Positions 9,251 through 18,063 are shown, counted from the stretch's first letter. The stretch: DNA of 64,000 nt from Nitratireductor sp. (GCA_020637805.1 JACKJU010000006.1:66001-130000); one strand, 5' to 3'. The notes: generated from the letters alone by a model not told the origin. Translations and numbers: made by a program.

Positions 9251-9275
9251 ATGAAGGGCGCAGTGCGCCCTTCAT
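9251..9275 (-). other. Perfect intercistronic hairpin between dctP and dctQ
   Basis: A 12-base arm (ATGAAGGGCGCA) is repeated exactly inverted around a single central base. It lies in the 63 bases between the dctP stop and the dctQ start. There is no T run after it on the transcribed strand, so it is not a full intrinsic terminator. Such hairpins commonly stabilise the upstream message or damp downstream expression, which fits the need for more binding protein than permease. The role is inferred. Confidence 0.6.
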
Positions 9276-9290
9276 GCAGGACTGGTGCCG

Positions 9291-10298
9291 TTACTCGCCG
9301 AGCTCGTTGATGCGGTCGAGCACGCCCTCGGGCCATGCGGCCGCGAGATCGGAGGCAAGGTATTCTGCCTGAACATGCGAGCGGAAGGCGGCAAGATCAG
9401 GCTCGTAGAGGTCCAGACCCTTTTCCTTCAGGAAGGCCACGAGGTCTTCTTCCTTCTTCAGCTGCGCCTGACGGCCAGCCTCGGCAGCGTCGGTTGCTGC
9501 CTTGAGAACGGTTGCCTGCTGCTCTTCCGAGAGCTTGTCCCAGACAGCCTTCGAGAAGGCGACATAGTTGAGATCAACCAGGTGCTGGGTCAGGGCAATC
9601 TGCTTGGTGACTTCGTAGAATTTGGCATCCACGACTGTGGGAAGCGGGTTGTCCTGTCCGTCGACCGAGCCGGTCTGGAGTGCGGTATAGACCTCGGTGA
9701 ATGCCATCGGAGTCGGGTTGGCACCGAGCGCGCGGCCAAGGAACTGCCATGCATCGCTGCCCGGCATGCGAAGGTTCACGCCAGCAAGATCAGCCGGTGT
9801 CTTGACGTCGCGTTCCGAGCGGGGAAAGCGCAGGTTCACGTGGCGCTTGCCGAGATACATCACGGCCAGCAGCTTCACGCCAAGCTCGTCTTCGACCTTT
9901 TTCTTGAAAGGATCCATGACGGCATCGTTGAAGACGGCAACCTGATGTTCCGCGCTCTGGTGCACATAGCCTGCGGTGAAGATCGAAAACTCCGGGAAGA
10001 AGGTCGCGAGTTCCTGTGCGGAAGCGATCGACATTTCGAGATCGCCATTGGCGATTGCCTCGAGTTCGGAGCCCTGTGCGATCAGCGAGGCGTTGTAGTG
10101 CGGCTCGTAATTGGCAAAACCCGAAACTGCCGGACCGAAGACGCCGGCAAGAGCGACGCTGCGCTGGTCGGTTTCGGATGCCGGGGTGGAAAGACGAAGC
10201 GTTACCTTGTCTTCTGCCTGGGCAAACAGCGGTGCTGCGGAAATCATGCAGGTCAGCGCGGCTGCGCTCAGGTTAAATTTGCGGCGGGTGAGTTTCAT
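9291..10298 (-). CDS. dctP: TRAP transporter periplasmic solute-binding protein (DctP family)
   Basis: Periplasmic receptor of 335 residues that captures the substrate and delivers it to DctQM. The N-terminus (LTRRKFNLSAAAL) looks like a twin-arginine signal, with probable cleavage after FAQA near residue 28. The body contains the DctP core (RMPGSDAWQFLGRALGANPTPMAFTEVYTALQTGSVDGQDNPLP), including the arginine that usually binds a substrate carboxylate (NLRMPGS). It is the first gene of the operon and faces the GntR regulator gene across 141 bases. Confidence 0.93.
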   Translation of the reverse strand: MKLTRRKFNLSAAALTCMISAAPLFAQAEDKVTLRLSTPASETDQRSVALAGVFGPAVSGFANYEPHYNASLIAQGSELEAIANGDLEMSIASAQELATFFPEFSIFTAGYVHQSAEHQVAVFNDAVMDPFKKKVEDELGVKLLAVMYLGKRHVNLRFPRSERDVKTPADLAGVNLRMPGSDAWQFLGRALGANPTPMAFTEVYTALQTGSVDGQDNPLPTVVDAKFYEVTKQIALTQHLVDLNYVAFSKAVWDKLSEEQQATVLKAATDAAEAGRQAQLKKEEDLVAFLKEKGLDLYEPDLAAFRSHVQAEYLASDLAAAWPEGVLDRINELGE

Positions 10299-10385
10299 TT
10301 CTGGCTACCTCCCAAAGTTGCTCAACTGGCCTGATACCGCACTCGGCCAACAATTCGCCGGGCGGGAAAGCCTAGACATCGGACT

Positions 10386-10404
10386 AACATGTCAGTAATA
10401 TGTT
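10386..10404. promoter_or_regulatory. Candidate operator for the TRAP operon
   Basis: Inverted repeat AACAT-N9-ATGTT in the 141-base space between divergent dctP and the GntR-family gene. Position and size suit binding by a dimeric FCD-type regulator controlling both promoters. It is seen by eye only; the assignment rests on context. Confidence 0.4.
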
Positions 10405-10439
10405 TTCAACGAATTTGTGGAGGTTCGTAAATCGGTCGC

Positions 10440-11168
10440 ATGGCGCAGAATGAATTGCTTGCAGATGGGGAGGTGCGCCGGGAAGACCATGAGCCCGGCC
10501 GTGGAGGTCTTCGGAAATTTGCCTATGAGCAGATCGAGGATCTCTTGAACAGCGGCGCATTGCGCCCCGGCCAGTTGATCACCCAGCGGGAACTCGTGGA
10601 GATGACCGGGGCGACGCTTGGTTCCGTGCGAGAAACCGTGCCGAGGCTGGAGGCCGAAGGCCTGCTTGTCACCGTCCCGCAAAGGGGCCTGATGGTGCCG
10701 AGCCTCGACGTTTCTTTCGTGCGCGATGCCTACGAGGTGCGCCGCATGATCGAGCGCGAAGCTGTTCCCCATGTGGTGGAACGCATGGATGACAGCACGG
10801 TCAGGGGATTCATCGAACGCCTCGAGGCATTGCAGGCGGAGCTGGAATCGCATGATGGCAATCCTCCCCAGGAACTGATCGACAGAATTCAGCGCGAAGA
10901 CTGGCAAACCCATTCAACATTTGTGCGAACCATGCCCAATGCGCTGGTCAACAACATCTACAGGGTAACCGCCATCAAGATACGCATGGCGGTTCAGTCG
11001 AGAATACGTGTTACCGGCAGGAATGCTGCACGTGTCCTGAGCGAGCACGCCGTGATCCTCCAAAAGCTTGCCGCACGGGACGTCGAGGGAACCAGGCGCG
11101 CGCTCGACCGGCATATCGGGAATTCACTCGAGATTGCGCTGGGCGGCACGGTCGATCCGAACGACTAG
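10440..11168 (+). CDS. GntR-family transcriptional regulator with FCD domain
   Basis: DNA-binding regulator of 242 residues. An N-terminal winged helix-turn-helix (about residues 25-90: LRPGQLITQRELVEMTGAT...LEAEGLLVTVPQRG) is followed by an all-helical FCD effector domain with likely metal-ligand histidines in SEHAVILQKL and DRHIGNS. It is divergent from the TRAP operon and probably represses it, responding to the transported compound or an intermediate. The start ATG 10440 follows a stop codon in frame and lies 16 bases from the nearest strong GGAGG (10419-10423), so translation initiation may be weak or start slightly downstream. Confidence 0.88.
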   Translation: MAQNELLADGEVRREDHEPGRGGLRKFAYEQIEDLLNSGALRPGQLITQRELVEMTGATLGSVRETVPRLEAEGLLVTVPQRGLMVPSLDVSFVRDAYEVRRMIEREAVPHVVERMDDSTVRGFIERLEALQAELESHDGNPPQELIDRIQREDWQTHSTFVRTMPNALVNNIYRVTAIKIRMAVQSRIRVTGRNAARVLSEHAVILQKLAARDVEGTRRALDRHIGNSLEIALGGTVDPND

Positions 11169-11271
11169 AATTTCCGTTTGCGGGTAAGAGTGACTGAAGT
11201 CTCGCTGGAACCAGGGAGCCTCAATGTGAAAGCAAGCTCAGCAATTTATCAATGCAAGTCTTTGAAAAAAT

Positions 11272-11348
11272 TGGTGATCCCGACAGGATTCGAACCTGTG
11301 ACCCTCAGATTAGGAATCTGATGCTCTATCCTGCTGAGCTACGGGACC
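11272..11348 (-). tRNA. tRNA-Arg, anticodon CCT
   Basis: A full cloverleaf of 77 bases including an encoded CCA end. The acceptor stem GGTCCCG pairs with CGGGATC (one G-T pair). The D arm is GCTC...GAGC. The anticodon stem TCAGA/TCTGA frames loop TTCCTAA, so the anticodon is CCT, reading AGG. The T arm is ACAGG-TTCGAAT-CCTGT. It sits between the GntR gene and the ureohydrolase gene. No integrase or repeated tRNA end is nearby, so there is no sign it served as an attachment site. Confidence 0.96.
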
Positions 11349-11464
11349 AATAGTGCGTTTCGAGTTTGCGTTTTCCGGCAAGCGCGAACAGGCCCTAGAT
11401 AACAAACCGGGCGTGAAATTCAATTGCAGATTGCCACCACCCTCCAGCGATGTGCAGGCCGTCT

Positions 11465-12433
11465 TCATTTGCGGTGGTGCATGATCCTGCCGATCGTGTT
11501 CATCAGCAATTGCGCGGCGAGGATTGCCGTAGTCCCGGTATGGTCATAGTCGGGTGCGACCTCGACCAGATCGATGCCAACGACGTTGCCGCGCCTGGCC
11601 AGACCGTCAATCAGTTCAAGAATTTCGTAATAGAGAAATCCACCATGGGAGGGGGTACCGGTTCCAGGTGCAATCGAGGGATCGAAACCGTCGATATCGA
11701 TGGTCAGATAGATCCGGGCATCTGCAGGAATGCGCCCGAGCACCTGTTCGACACCCAGTTTCCTGAACTGCCGGACGGAGAGTATATCCGATCCCATCGC
11801 ACGGGCGTCGTCATATCCTTCCTTGGCGGTCGAGGAAACATTGCGGATGCCGATCTGGCTCAAGCCCGAGACATAGGGTTTTTCCGCGGCCCTGCGCATG
11901 GGATTGCCGTGTCCGAAACGGACACCGTGACGCTCGTCCACGAAATCCAGATGCGCATCGATCTGCACGATGTGGATCGGGCCGTTCTTTTCGCAATCGC
12001 CGGCGAAGGCGTCGATGCAGGGAATGTTGATCGAGTGGTCGCCACCGAGAACGACGGGCAGGGCACCTGCCGCGAGAGCGGCCTCGACGCCTGTGCGGAT
12101 ACCTGCATGGCTTCCCTCCGTGTCCGTGTGGATGATGTCAGCATCGCCCATGTCGACAATCTTCACCTCGCCTGCGGGCAGATAGGTAATATCGTCCTCA
12201 TGATCGTAGGCGCCGCCATGACCGAATGAAAACAGGGTGGATGCTTCGCGGATGCCGCGCGGGCCGAAACGTGCTCCTGCCCGCCACTGGGTGCCGAAGT
12301 CGAAAGGTGCGCCCAGGATGGCCACGTCAGCATCAAGCTTGCTCCAGTCCTCGCAATAGGGACTTTTGGCAAACGTTGGAATGCCGACGAAGGGCAGGTT
12401 CAACCTGCCTTTTTCATATCCGTGCTGTGCCAT
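11465..12433 (-). CDS. speB: Agmatinase-type ureohydrolase
   Basis: Binuclear manganese hydrolase of 322 residues of the arginase/agmatinase family, releasing urea from a guanidino compound such as agmatine or guanidinobutyrate. The metal-ligand motifs are all present: GGDHS, DAHLDF and DIDGFDPSIAPGTGTP. The start is set at ATG 12433, preceded by AGGA; the frame is open 16 codons further. It stands alone, so the exact substrate (agmatine, guanidinobutyrate or guanidinopropionate) cannot be decided here. Confidence 0.87.
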   Translation of the reverse strand: MAQHGYEKGRLNLPFVGIPTFAKSPYCEDWSKLDADVAILGAPFDFGTQWRAGARFGPRGIREASTLFSFGHGGAYDHEDDITYLPAGEVKIVDMGDADIIHTDTEGSHAGIRTGVEAALAAGALPVVLGGDHSINIPCIDAFAGDCEKNGPIHIVQIDAHLDFVDERHGVRFGHGNPMRRAAEKPYVSGLSQIGIRNVSSTAKEGYDDARAMGSDILSVRQFRKLGVEQVLGRIPADARIYLTIDIDGFDPSIAPGTGTPSHGGFLYYEILELIDGLARRGNVVGIDLVEVAPDYDHTGTTAILAAQLLMNTIGRIMHHRK

Positions 12434-12643
12434 GGATGAATGTCCTGCCTGACCACGGGAGCTTCTGCCCGGGCATGTCAATCGGTTGTAATCAGGGTGT
12501 CATCCGAACATGTAATGGCGCGCGCGGCAAGGCATTAGCGGGCGTTCCCGCTTGCGAAATGCGCGCTTTGAGGGTAGGCCTCAGCCGCATACCGGCATCG
12601 GCTGAAGCATGCCGGAAGAAATACCCTTCTGGAGTTGAATTCC

Positions 12644-13966
12644 ATGCGTGTTGTGATGATCGGTACCGGCTATGTGGGCCTGGTTTCAGGGACCTGCTTT
12701 GCAGACTTCGGCCATGATGTCGTTTGCGTGGACAACAATCCCGACAAGATCGAGCGGCTGAAGCAGGGAGAGATCCCGATCTTCGAGCCGGGGCTTGATC
12801 AACTCGTCAGCCAGAATGTTGCGGCAGGCCGCCTGTCCTTCGTGACCGATCCGGCGGAAGCCGTGGGCGAGGCGGATGTCGTCTTCATCGCGGTTGGAAC
12901 GCCCACGCGGCGGGGCAGCGGTTACGCCGACCTGCAGTATGTATATGCGGTTGCCGAGGAACTGGCGCCCCTGCTCAGGGGCTACACGGTCGTCGTGAAC
13001 AAGTCGACCGTTCCGGTAGGCACGGGCGACGAGGTCGAGGAGATCATCCGCCGCAATGCGCCCGATGCGGATTTCGATGTTGCGTCGAATCCCGAATTCC
13101 TGCGCGAGGGTGCGGCGATCGAGGATTTCAAACGTCCGGATCGCGTTGTCATCGGAACCGAAAGCCCGCGCGCCGAGAAGCTGCTGAGAACACTCTATCG
13201 GCCGCTCAATCTGAACGAGGTTCCCATACTGGCCACGGGCAGAAGAACCGCCGAACTCACGAAGTATGCCGCCAACGCATTCCTTGCGGTGAAGATCGGC
13301 TTCATCAACGAGATTTCCGACTTGTGCGATGCCGTTGGTGCCAATGTCCAGGAGGTGGCGCGCGGTATTGGCCTCGACAAGCGCATAGGATCCAAATTCC
13401 TGCATCCGGGACCGGGTTACGGCGGGTCGTGCTTTCCCAAGGATACGCTGGCGCTGACGCAGACGGCGAGGGATGCCGGCACTCCGATCACGCTCGTCGA
13501 TACCGTGGTGGCTTCGAACGAGAACCGCAAGAAGTCGATGATCGACCGGATCGTGCGGGCCGCAGGCGGCAGCGTTGAGGGAAAGACAATCGCTGTGCTC
13601 GGTCTGACCTTCAAGCCCAACACGGATGACATGCGCGATGCGCCCAGCCTGATCATCATTCCCGGGCTGCAGGAACTCGGTGCCACGATCCGGGCCTATG
13701 ACCCTGAAGGAATGGAGGAAAGCCGCCAGCATTTTTCGGATGTCGATTACCGCGGCAGCGCCTATGAATGCATGGAAAAGGCGGACCTCGCGGTCATCAT
13801 CACCGAATGGGATGAATTCAGGGCGCTCGATCTCGAACGCGTTGCGGGACTGCTCAACGACAGGGTTCTTGTCGATCTGCGCAATATCTACAAACGGGCA
13901 GAGCTTGAGGGCACCGGTCTTTCCTATTTTTCGATCGGGCGGCCGGACGTTACCGCAGGCAAGTAG
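12644..13966 (+). CDS. ugd: UDP-glucose 6-dehydrogenase
   Basis: Two-step NAD-dependent oxidation of UDP-glucose to UDP-glucuronate, a precursor of exopolysaccharide, lipopolysaccharide and lipid decorations. The 440 residues begin with the Rossmann motif MIGTGYVGLVSG. The catalytic cysteine lies in PGPGYGGSCFPKDTLAL, and the C-terminal domain contains LGLTFKPNTDDMRDAPS. GGAG at 12631-12634 sets the start. It is a single-gene unit. Confidence 0.95.
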   Translation: MRVVMIGTGYVGLVSGTCFADFGHDVVCVDNNPDKIERLKQGEIPIFEPGLDQLVSQNVAAGRLSFVTDPAEAVGEADVVFIAVGTPTRRGSGYADLQYVYAVAEELAPLLRGYTVVVNKSTVPVGTGDEVEEIIRRNAPDADFDVASNPEFLREGAAIEDFKRPDRVVIGTESPRAEKLLRTLYRPLNLNEVPILATGRRTAELTKYAANAFLAVKIGFINEISDLCDAVGANVQEVARGIGLDKRIGSKFLHPGPGYGGSCFPKDTLALTQTARDAGTPITLVDTVVASNENRKKSMIDRIVRAAGGSVEGKTIAVLGLTFKPNTDDMRDAPSLIIIPGLQELGATIRAYDPEGMEESRQHFSDVDYRGSAYECMEKADLAVIITEWDEFRALDLERVAGLLNDRVLVDLRNIYKRAELEGTGLSYFSIGRPDVTAGK

Positions 13967-14140
13967 TATTGCGCGCCAAGGGCGGCCCGGAACCGGAAAG
14001 CGAGGAGCCCCCGGCCGTGGTCAGCGGCGCCCGCTGCAAATTTTTCGCATGCCCGGTGCCATAATCCCGCTCCAGTTTACCTTTTTATGAGAATTGGCGA
14101 TAAGGATGCTGATTTGACACGCATCCCGAACGGGAAACCC

Positions 14141-15613
14141 ATGGTCCAGATGCAATTCGATCGCATCCGCCCTGTCAGAGGTGGAATGGCACTGCTGCTC
14201 GGCGCAGCGGTATTGCAGGGTTGTGTGCTTTCCAACGCGGTCAACGACAAGGACACCAAGTCCCAGGTGTCGAGCTGGATCAGGCCGGACGACGCCCAGG
14301 ACCAGTTGGGTGCGCGTGAACACCCGATCGTATTGGCGAAATATGGCGGTGAATACCGCAATGCCGAGGTGGAGAAGCTTCTTGCCCTGATCGTCGGGCG
14401 GCTGGTTGCCGTCTCCGACGACAAGGCGCGCACCTACAAGGTGACCATTCTCAACACGCCCAAGATCAATGCCTTTGCGCTGCCGGGTGGGTATCTCTAC
14501 ATCACGCGCGGATTGCTGGCACTTGCCAACGATTCCTCCGAGATCGCCGCGGTCATCGCGCACGAAATGGCGCATGTTTCCTCGCAGCACTCGATCCTGC
14601 GGCGCGAGAAGGAACGCTCGGTCGAGGTTGGAAACGAGGTGGTTTCCGGCGTGCTAGACAATTCGGTTGCAGGCCGGGTCGCCATGGCGGCGAACCAGCT
14701 CAAGCTTGCCGAATTCTCCAAGGACCAGGAACTTCAGGCCGACTCCATCGGCATCCGAATGCTTGGAAATGCAGGCTTCGATCCGTTTGCCGCAGCGCGC
14801 TTCCTGGAAACCATGCAGGCCTATCAGAGCATGAGCAGCCGCGGCAATGATGGCCTGGGTGACTATTCCTTCATGTCGAGCCATCCGGCGACACCGCGCA
14901 GGGTACAACTCGCGCGCCAGCACGCCCGGTTCTTCGGAGCACCCGAAACCGTTCCTGCAGGCCGGGAACGTTACCTGGCCGGTATCGATGGCATGTTGTT
15001 CGGTGACAGCGTCGAAGAAGGTTTTGTTCGCGGCAACCGGTTCGCGCATGCGGGCCTGGGAATCACCTTTTCCGCCCCTCAGGGCGCAAAGATGGAAAAC
15101 CAGTCCACTGCGGTGGTGGTCAACGGGCCCGGCGAGATCGCGACGCGGTTCGATGCGGCGGTTCTTCCGCGCGGGCAGAGCCTCGAGAAATATCTCACAA
15201 GCGGGTGGATCAATGGCCTGGAAGAAGGTTCGATCCAGTCCGGAACGCTCAACGGGTTCCCGTCAGCCTCGGCAAAGGCGACTGCCGATCAATGGGACTT
15301 CATGATCCGCGTCTTCCAGATTGGTGGCGATGTATACCGCTTCATAACCGCCGCACCTGCCGGGGACCCTGCGCTGGAAGGTGCTTCCAATGCGGTGACG
15401 ACGAGCTTCAGGTATCTGAACGACCGCGAGAGGGCGGAACTCAGGCCGCTTACCATTCACGTGGTGACGGTGGCTGAAGACGATACGCTGGGCAAGTTGT
15501 CAGGCCGGATGAAAGCCGGTTCGAACAACCTGGCGCTCTTCCAGGTTCTCAACGGGCTAAAGCCGGGAGAAATGCCCCAGCCTGGAACCAAGGTGAAGAT
15601 CGTCACGGATTGA
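14141..15613 (+). CDS. M48-family zinc metalloprotease, predicted lipoprotein
   Basis: Envelope quality-control protease of 490 residues in the BepA/LoiP-like group. A short signal peptide ends in a lipobox (LLLGAAVLQGC, Cys28). The zinc motif HEMAH lies at about 141-145, with the downstream glutamate in ELQADSIGIRML. The last 50 residues (VVTVAEDDTLGKLSGRM...LNGLKPGEMPQPGTKVKIV) resemble a LysM-like peptidoglycan-binding module. The frame is open to ATG 14087; 14141 was chosen because it gives a normal-length signal. It converges with rpoH, with 12 bases between stop codons. Confidence 0.87.
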   Translation: MVQMQFDRIRPVRGGMALLLGAAVLQGCVLSNAVNDKDTKSQVSSWIRPDDAQDQLGAREHPIVLAKYGGEYRNAEVEKLLALIVGRLVAVSDDKARTYKVTILNTPKINAFALPGGYLYITRGLLALANDSSEIAAVIAHEMAHVSSQHSILRREKERSVEVGNEVVSGVLDNSVAGRVAMAANQLKLAEFSKDQELQADSIGIRMLGNAGFDPFAAARFLETMQAYQSMSSRGNDGLGDYSFMSSHPATPRRVQLARQHARFFGAPETVPAGRERYLAGIDGMLFGDSVEEGFVRGNRFAHAGLGITFSAPQGAKMENQSTAVVVNGPGEIATRFDAAVLPRGQSLEKYLTSGWINGLEEGSIQSGTLNGFPSASAKATADQWDFMIRVFQIGGDVYRFITAAPAGDPALEGASNAVTTSFRYLNDRERAELRPLTIHVVTVAEDDTLGKLSGRMKAGSNNLALFQVLNGLKPGEMPQPGTKVKIVTD

Positions 15614-15625
15614 TGAACAACCGGG

Positions 15626-16495
15626 TCAGGAAGCGAGGCCTGCGAATTCCGGATTGATTTCAAGAAGCGCTGTCCGGAGCTTTTCGAGTGCCTTCACCTC
15701 GATCTGGCGCACGCGTTCCTTCGAAATACCCATCTCATTGCCCAACTCATCGAGGGTTGCCACGTCGTCGGTAAGGCGGCGCCGCTTGATGATAGAGCGC
15801 TCGCGCTCGTTGAGCGTGGCAATCGCCTTGGTCAGCCAGCGGGTCTTGCGCTCGCCATCGATCGACGATTCAGCATTGTCGTGGGGGGTGAGGTCGTCGC
15901 TCTCAAGAAAATCCTGACGCTCGGCACTTCCTTCGCCTTCGTCGCTGACGGGTGCGTTCAGCGACATGTCCGGGCCGGAAAGCCTGGCATCCATGTTGGC
16001 GACGTCCTTCTCGGACACGCCGAGGGCCAGCGAAAGTTCCTTGAATATTTCGCGCGAGTTGCGATCAGGATTGACCTTGGCGATTTCTGCGCGGAGGCGG
16101 CGCAGTTTGAAGAACAGTGCCTTCTGGCCGGAAGAGGTCCCGCCGCGAACGATTGACCAGTTGCGCAGTACGTAATCCTGGATGGAGGCGCGTATCCACC
16201 ACGTTGCGTAGGTCGAAAATCGTACGCCACGCTCGGGTTCAAAACGGCTTGCCGCCTCAAGAAGCCCGACATGACCTTCCTGAACGAGTTCTGCTACCGG
16301 AAGACCGTAATGGCGGAATTTCACTGCCAGCGCGATGACAAGGCGCATATGGGCCATTGTAAGCTGATGCAAGGCCTGCTGGTCGTCATTTTGCGCCCAT
16401 CTCTGGGCGAGGTCGTATTCTTCCTCTTTGCGCAGATAGGGCGCTGCGGCAGCAGCGTTCATGATCATTTTGCTGGCATGTTCGGGGGAAGCCAT
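15626..16495 (-). CDS. rpoH: RNA polymerase heat-shock sigma factor RpoH
   Basis: Alternative sigma factor of 289 residues that directs polymerase to heat-shock and related stress promoters. Region 2 is visible (VAELVQEGHVGLLEAASRFEPERGVRFSTYATWWIRASIQDYVLRNW). The RpoH box appears as GQKALFFKLR, and region 4 ends with a helix-turn-helix (LDELGNEMGISKERVRQIEVKALEKLR). Many Rhizobiales have two rpoH copies and I cannot tell which this is. It is unlinked to chaperone genes, but clpB in this window has a matching promoter. Confidence 0.93.
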   Translation of the reverse strand: MASPEHASKMIMNAAAAAPYLRKEEEYDLAQRWAQNDDQQALHQLTMAHMRLVIALAVKFRHYGLPVAELVQEGHVGLLEAASRFEPERGVRFSTYATWWIRASIQDYVLRNWSIVRGGTSSGQKALFFKLRRLRAEIAKVNPDRNSREIFKELSLALGVSEKDVANMDARLSGPDMSLNAPVSDEGEGSAERQDFLESDDLTPHDNAESSIDGERKTRWLTKAIATLNERERSIIKRRRLTDDVATLDELGNEMGISKERVRQIEVKALEKLRTALLEINPEFAGLAS

Positions 16496-16623
16496 CTTTT
16501 ACCTCTCACGCGTCTGAGAAGTAACGCATCAAAGTGACAAATAGATGCATGGGAAATAAACTTTTTTGTGAACAGCCTGTTCACCTCGGCCACGACCGGG
16601 GCCAAGACCGGCCCATGAAACGC

Positions 16624-16650
16624 AAAAAGCCCGGAGAAATCTCCGGGCTT
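16624..16650 (-). terminator. Intrinsic terminator of carD
   Basis: Ten-base perfect stem (AAGCCCGGAG/CTCCGGGCTT) with a four-base loop. Read on the minus strand the hairpin runs into five T. It lies 33 bases beyond the carD stop codon and isolates carD from rpoH. Confidence 0.88.
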
Positions 16651-16682
16651 CTTGATGGCGTAGAAAACTTCGATCCGAAGTG

Positions 16683-17249
16683 TCAGGCAGCCTTTTCCTC
16701 GGAGCCTTCCTCGTCGGCAGCAGCGCCACGGCGCGGCCCCTTGGCGAGGTTCTTCTCGATCAGGACCACTGCCTCTGTGAGCGAGATCTTGTTGACGGCG
16801 GAGATTTCGCGCGCCATCCGGTCGAGAGCGGCTTCATAGAGCTGGCGCTCGGAATAGGACTGCTCGGGCTGGTTTTCGGAGCGGAACAGGTCGCGCACAA
16901 CCTCGGCGATCGAAATCAGGTCACCGGAATTGATCTTTGCTTCGTATTCCTGAGCGCGGCGGCTCCACATGGTGCGCTTGACGCGTGCGCGGCCCTGAAC
17001 CGTCTTCAGCGATTTTTCCACTGTGGTGGTGTCAGCAAGCTTGCGCATGCCGGCGGCAACGATCTTCGATACCGGAACGCGCAGGATCAGCTTGTCCTGC
17101 TGGAAGCTGATGACGAACAATTCCAGCGTGTGACCGGCGACTTCCTGTTCCTCGATGGAGGAAATCTGGCCGACACCGTGTGCGGGATAAACCACGAACT
17201 CATTGGTCTTGAATCCCTGACGCTGGGTTGCTTTCTTGGCTGTTGCCAT
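16683..17249 (-). CDS. carD: CarD-family transcriptional regulator
   Basis: RNA-polymerase-binding protein of 188 residues that stabilises open complexes, notably at rRNA promoters. The N-terminal Tudor-like interaction domain starts at about residue 10 (FKTNEFVVYPAHGVGQISSIEEQEVAG). The helical DNA-binding domain follows (MWSRRAQEYEAKINSGDLISIAEVVRDLFR) and contains the tryptophan that wedges the bubble edge. The C-terminus is a charged tail. The frame extends 14 codons upstream, but ATG 17249 has a GGGAG site. A terminator follows. Confidence 0.93.
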   Translation of the reverse strand: MATAKKATQRQGFKTNEFVVYPAHGVGQISSIEEQEVAGHTLELFVISFQQDKLILRVPVSKIVAAGMRKLADTTTVEKSLKTVQGRARVKRTMWSRRAQEYEAKINSGDLISIAEVVRDLFRSENQPEQSYSERQLYEAALDRMAREISAVNKISLTEAVVLIEKNLAKGPRRGAAADEEGSEEKAA

Positions 17250-17724
17250 ACGCTTTTTACTCCCTGGTTGCCCGCCTTGCCCCTCTGGCACGGGCGGATT
17301 GGGTTACGGCTGCGGGTACAGCCGCCGTTCGCCCGGAATATAATCCGGGCGTTAGACCAGTCGAGATTGGAAAGTGTACGTGTCTTTGGAAGCCACAGGC
17401 GCAATAACGCCGGACCTGGCTTTGATTTCAGGTCCTTGGAAGTGGGCTGAAGCGACGCGTTTGAATTCCTGAATTCACAATTTCCCACATCCCTGGAGCA
17501 AGCGGGTTGCCCTTCGCAAAATTGCAGCTGGCATGAGAGAAAGTGTGCTGGTTTCGACTGTTAACGTTTAGGTAACACAAAAATCGGCGAAAATCAATTT
17601 GTTCCCGCACCTGCGAGCTTTGTGGTGCTCAATATTTAACACCAATGGTTTACCAATATGTTTAACAGATGCGCGGAATTTGAAAAAATCCCGCAGGACC
17701 GACTGCCAGAAACGCGCTTGGCGC
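17250..17724. other. 475-base gap upstream of carD with an inverted repeat and CtrA-like half sites
   Basis: No gene is supported here. The carD promoter must lie in it. A perfect eight-base inverted repeat (CGCCCGGA-N6-TCCGGGCG) spans 17331-17352 in the likely carD leader. At 17561-17576 TTAA-N7-GTAAC matches the CtrA box TTAA-N7-TTAAC with one mismatch, and similar AT-rich half sites occur near 17635-17665. Binding is not shown by sequence alone. Confidence 0.4.
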
Positions 17725-18063
17725 TCAATCCCCGGTGCCCGGCTCAGGCGTGAAGAACTTCTCGAACTTGCCTTCCATGCCATCGAATTTCTCGGCTTCC
17801 GGCATGGGGTCCTTCTTCATCGTGATGTTCGGCCACTTTTCCGCATACTCGGCATTGATCTTGAGCCATTTTTCGAGGCCCGGCTCGGTGTCGGGCTTGA
17901 TTGCCTCGGCCGGGCACTCCGGCTCGCATACGCCGCAGTCGATGCATTCTTCCGGATGGATGACGAGCATGTTCTCGCCCTCGTAGAAGCAGTCCACCGG
18001 GCAAACCTCGACGCAGTCCGTGTATTTGCACTTGATGCATTTGTCGTCGACGATATAGGTCAT
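17725..18063 (-). CDS. fdxA: Seven-iron ferredoxin FdxA
   Basis: Small cytoplasmic electron carrier of 112 residues carrying a 3Fe-4S and a 4Fe-4S cluster. The N-terminal half holds the cysteines (CIKCKYTDCVEVCPVDCF and CIDCGVCEPECPAEAI). The C-terminal half is the acidic extension typical of FdxA (LEKWLKINAEYAEKWPNIT). It lies upstream of carD on the same strand, a pairing common in this order. Its redox partner is not identifiable from the context. Confidence 0.95.
   Translation of the reverse strand: MTYIVDDKCIKCKYTDCVEVCPVDCFYEGENMLVIHPEECIDCGVCEPECPAEAIKPDTEPGLEKWLKINAEYAEKWPNITMKKDPMPEAEKFDGMEGKFEKFFTPEPGTGD

Noticed and set aside
11272..11348. tRNA-Arg as an island attachment site
   Set aside because: No integrase adjoins it and I saw no repeated tRNA 3' end in the flanking sequence.
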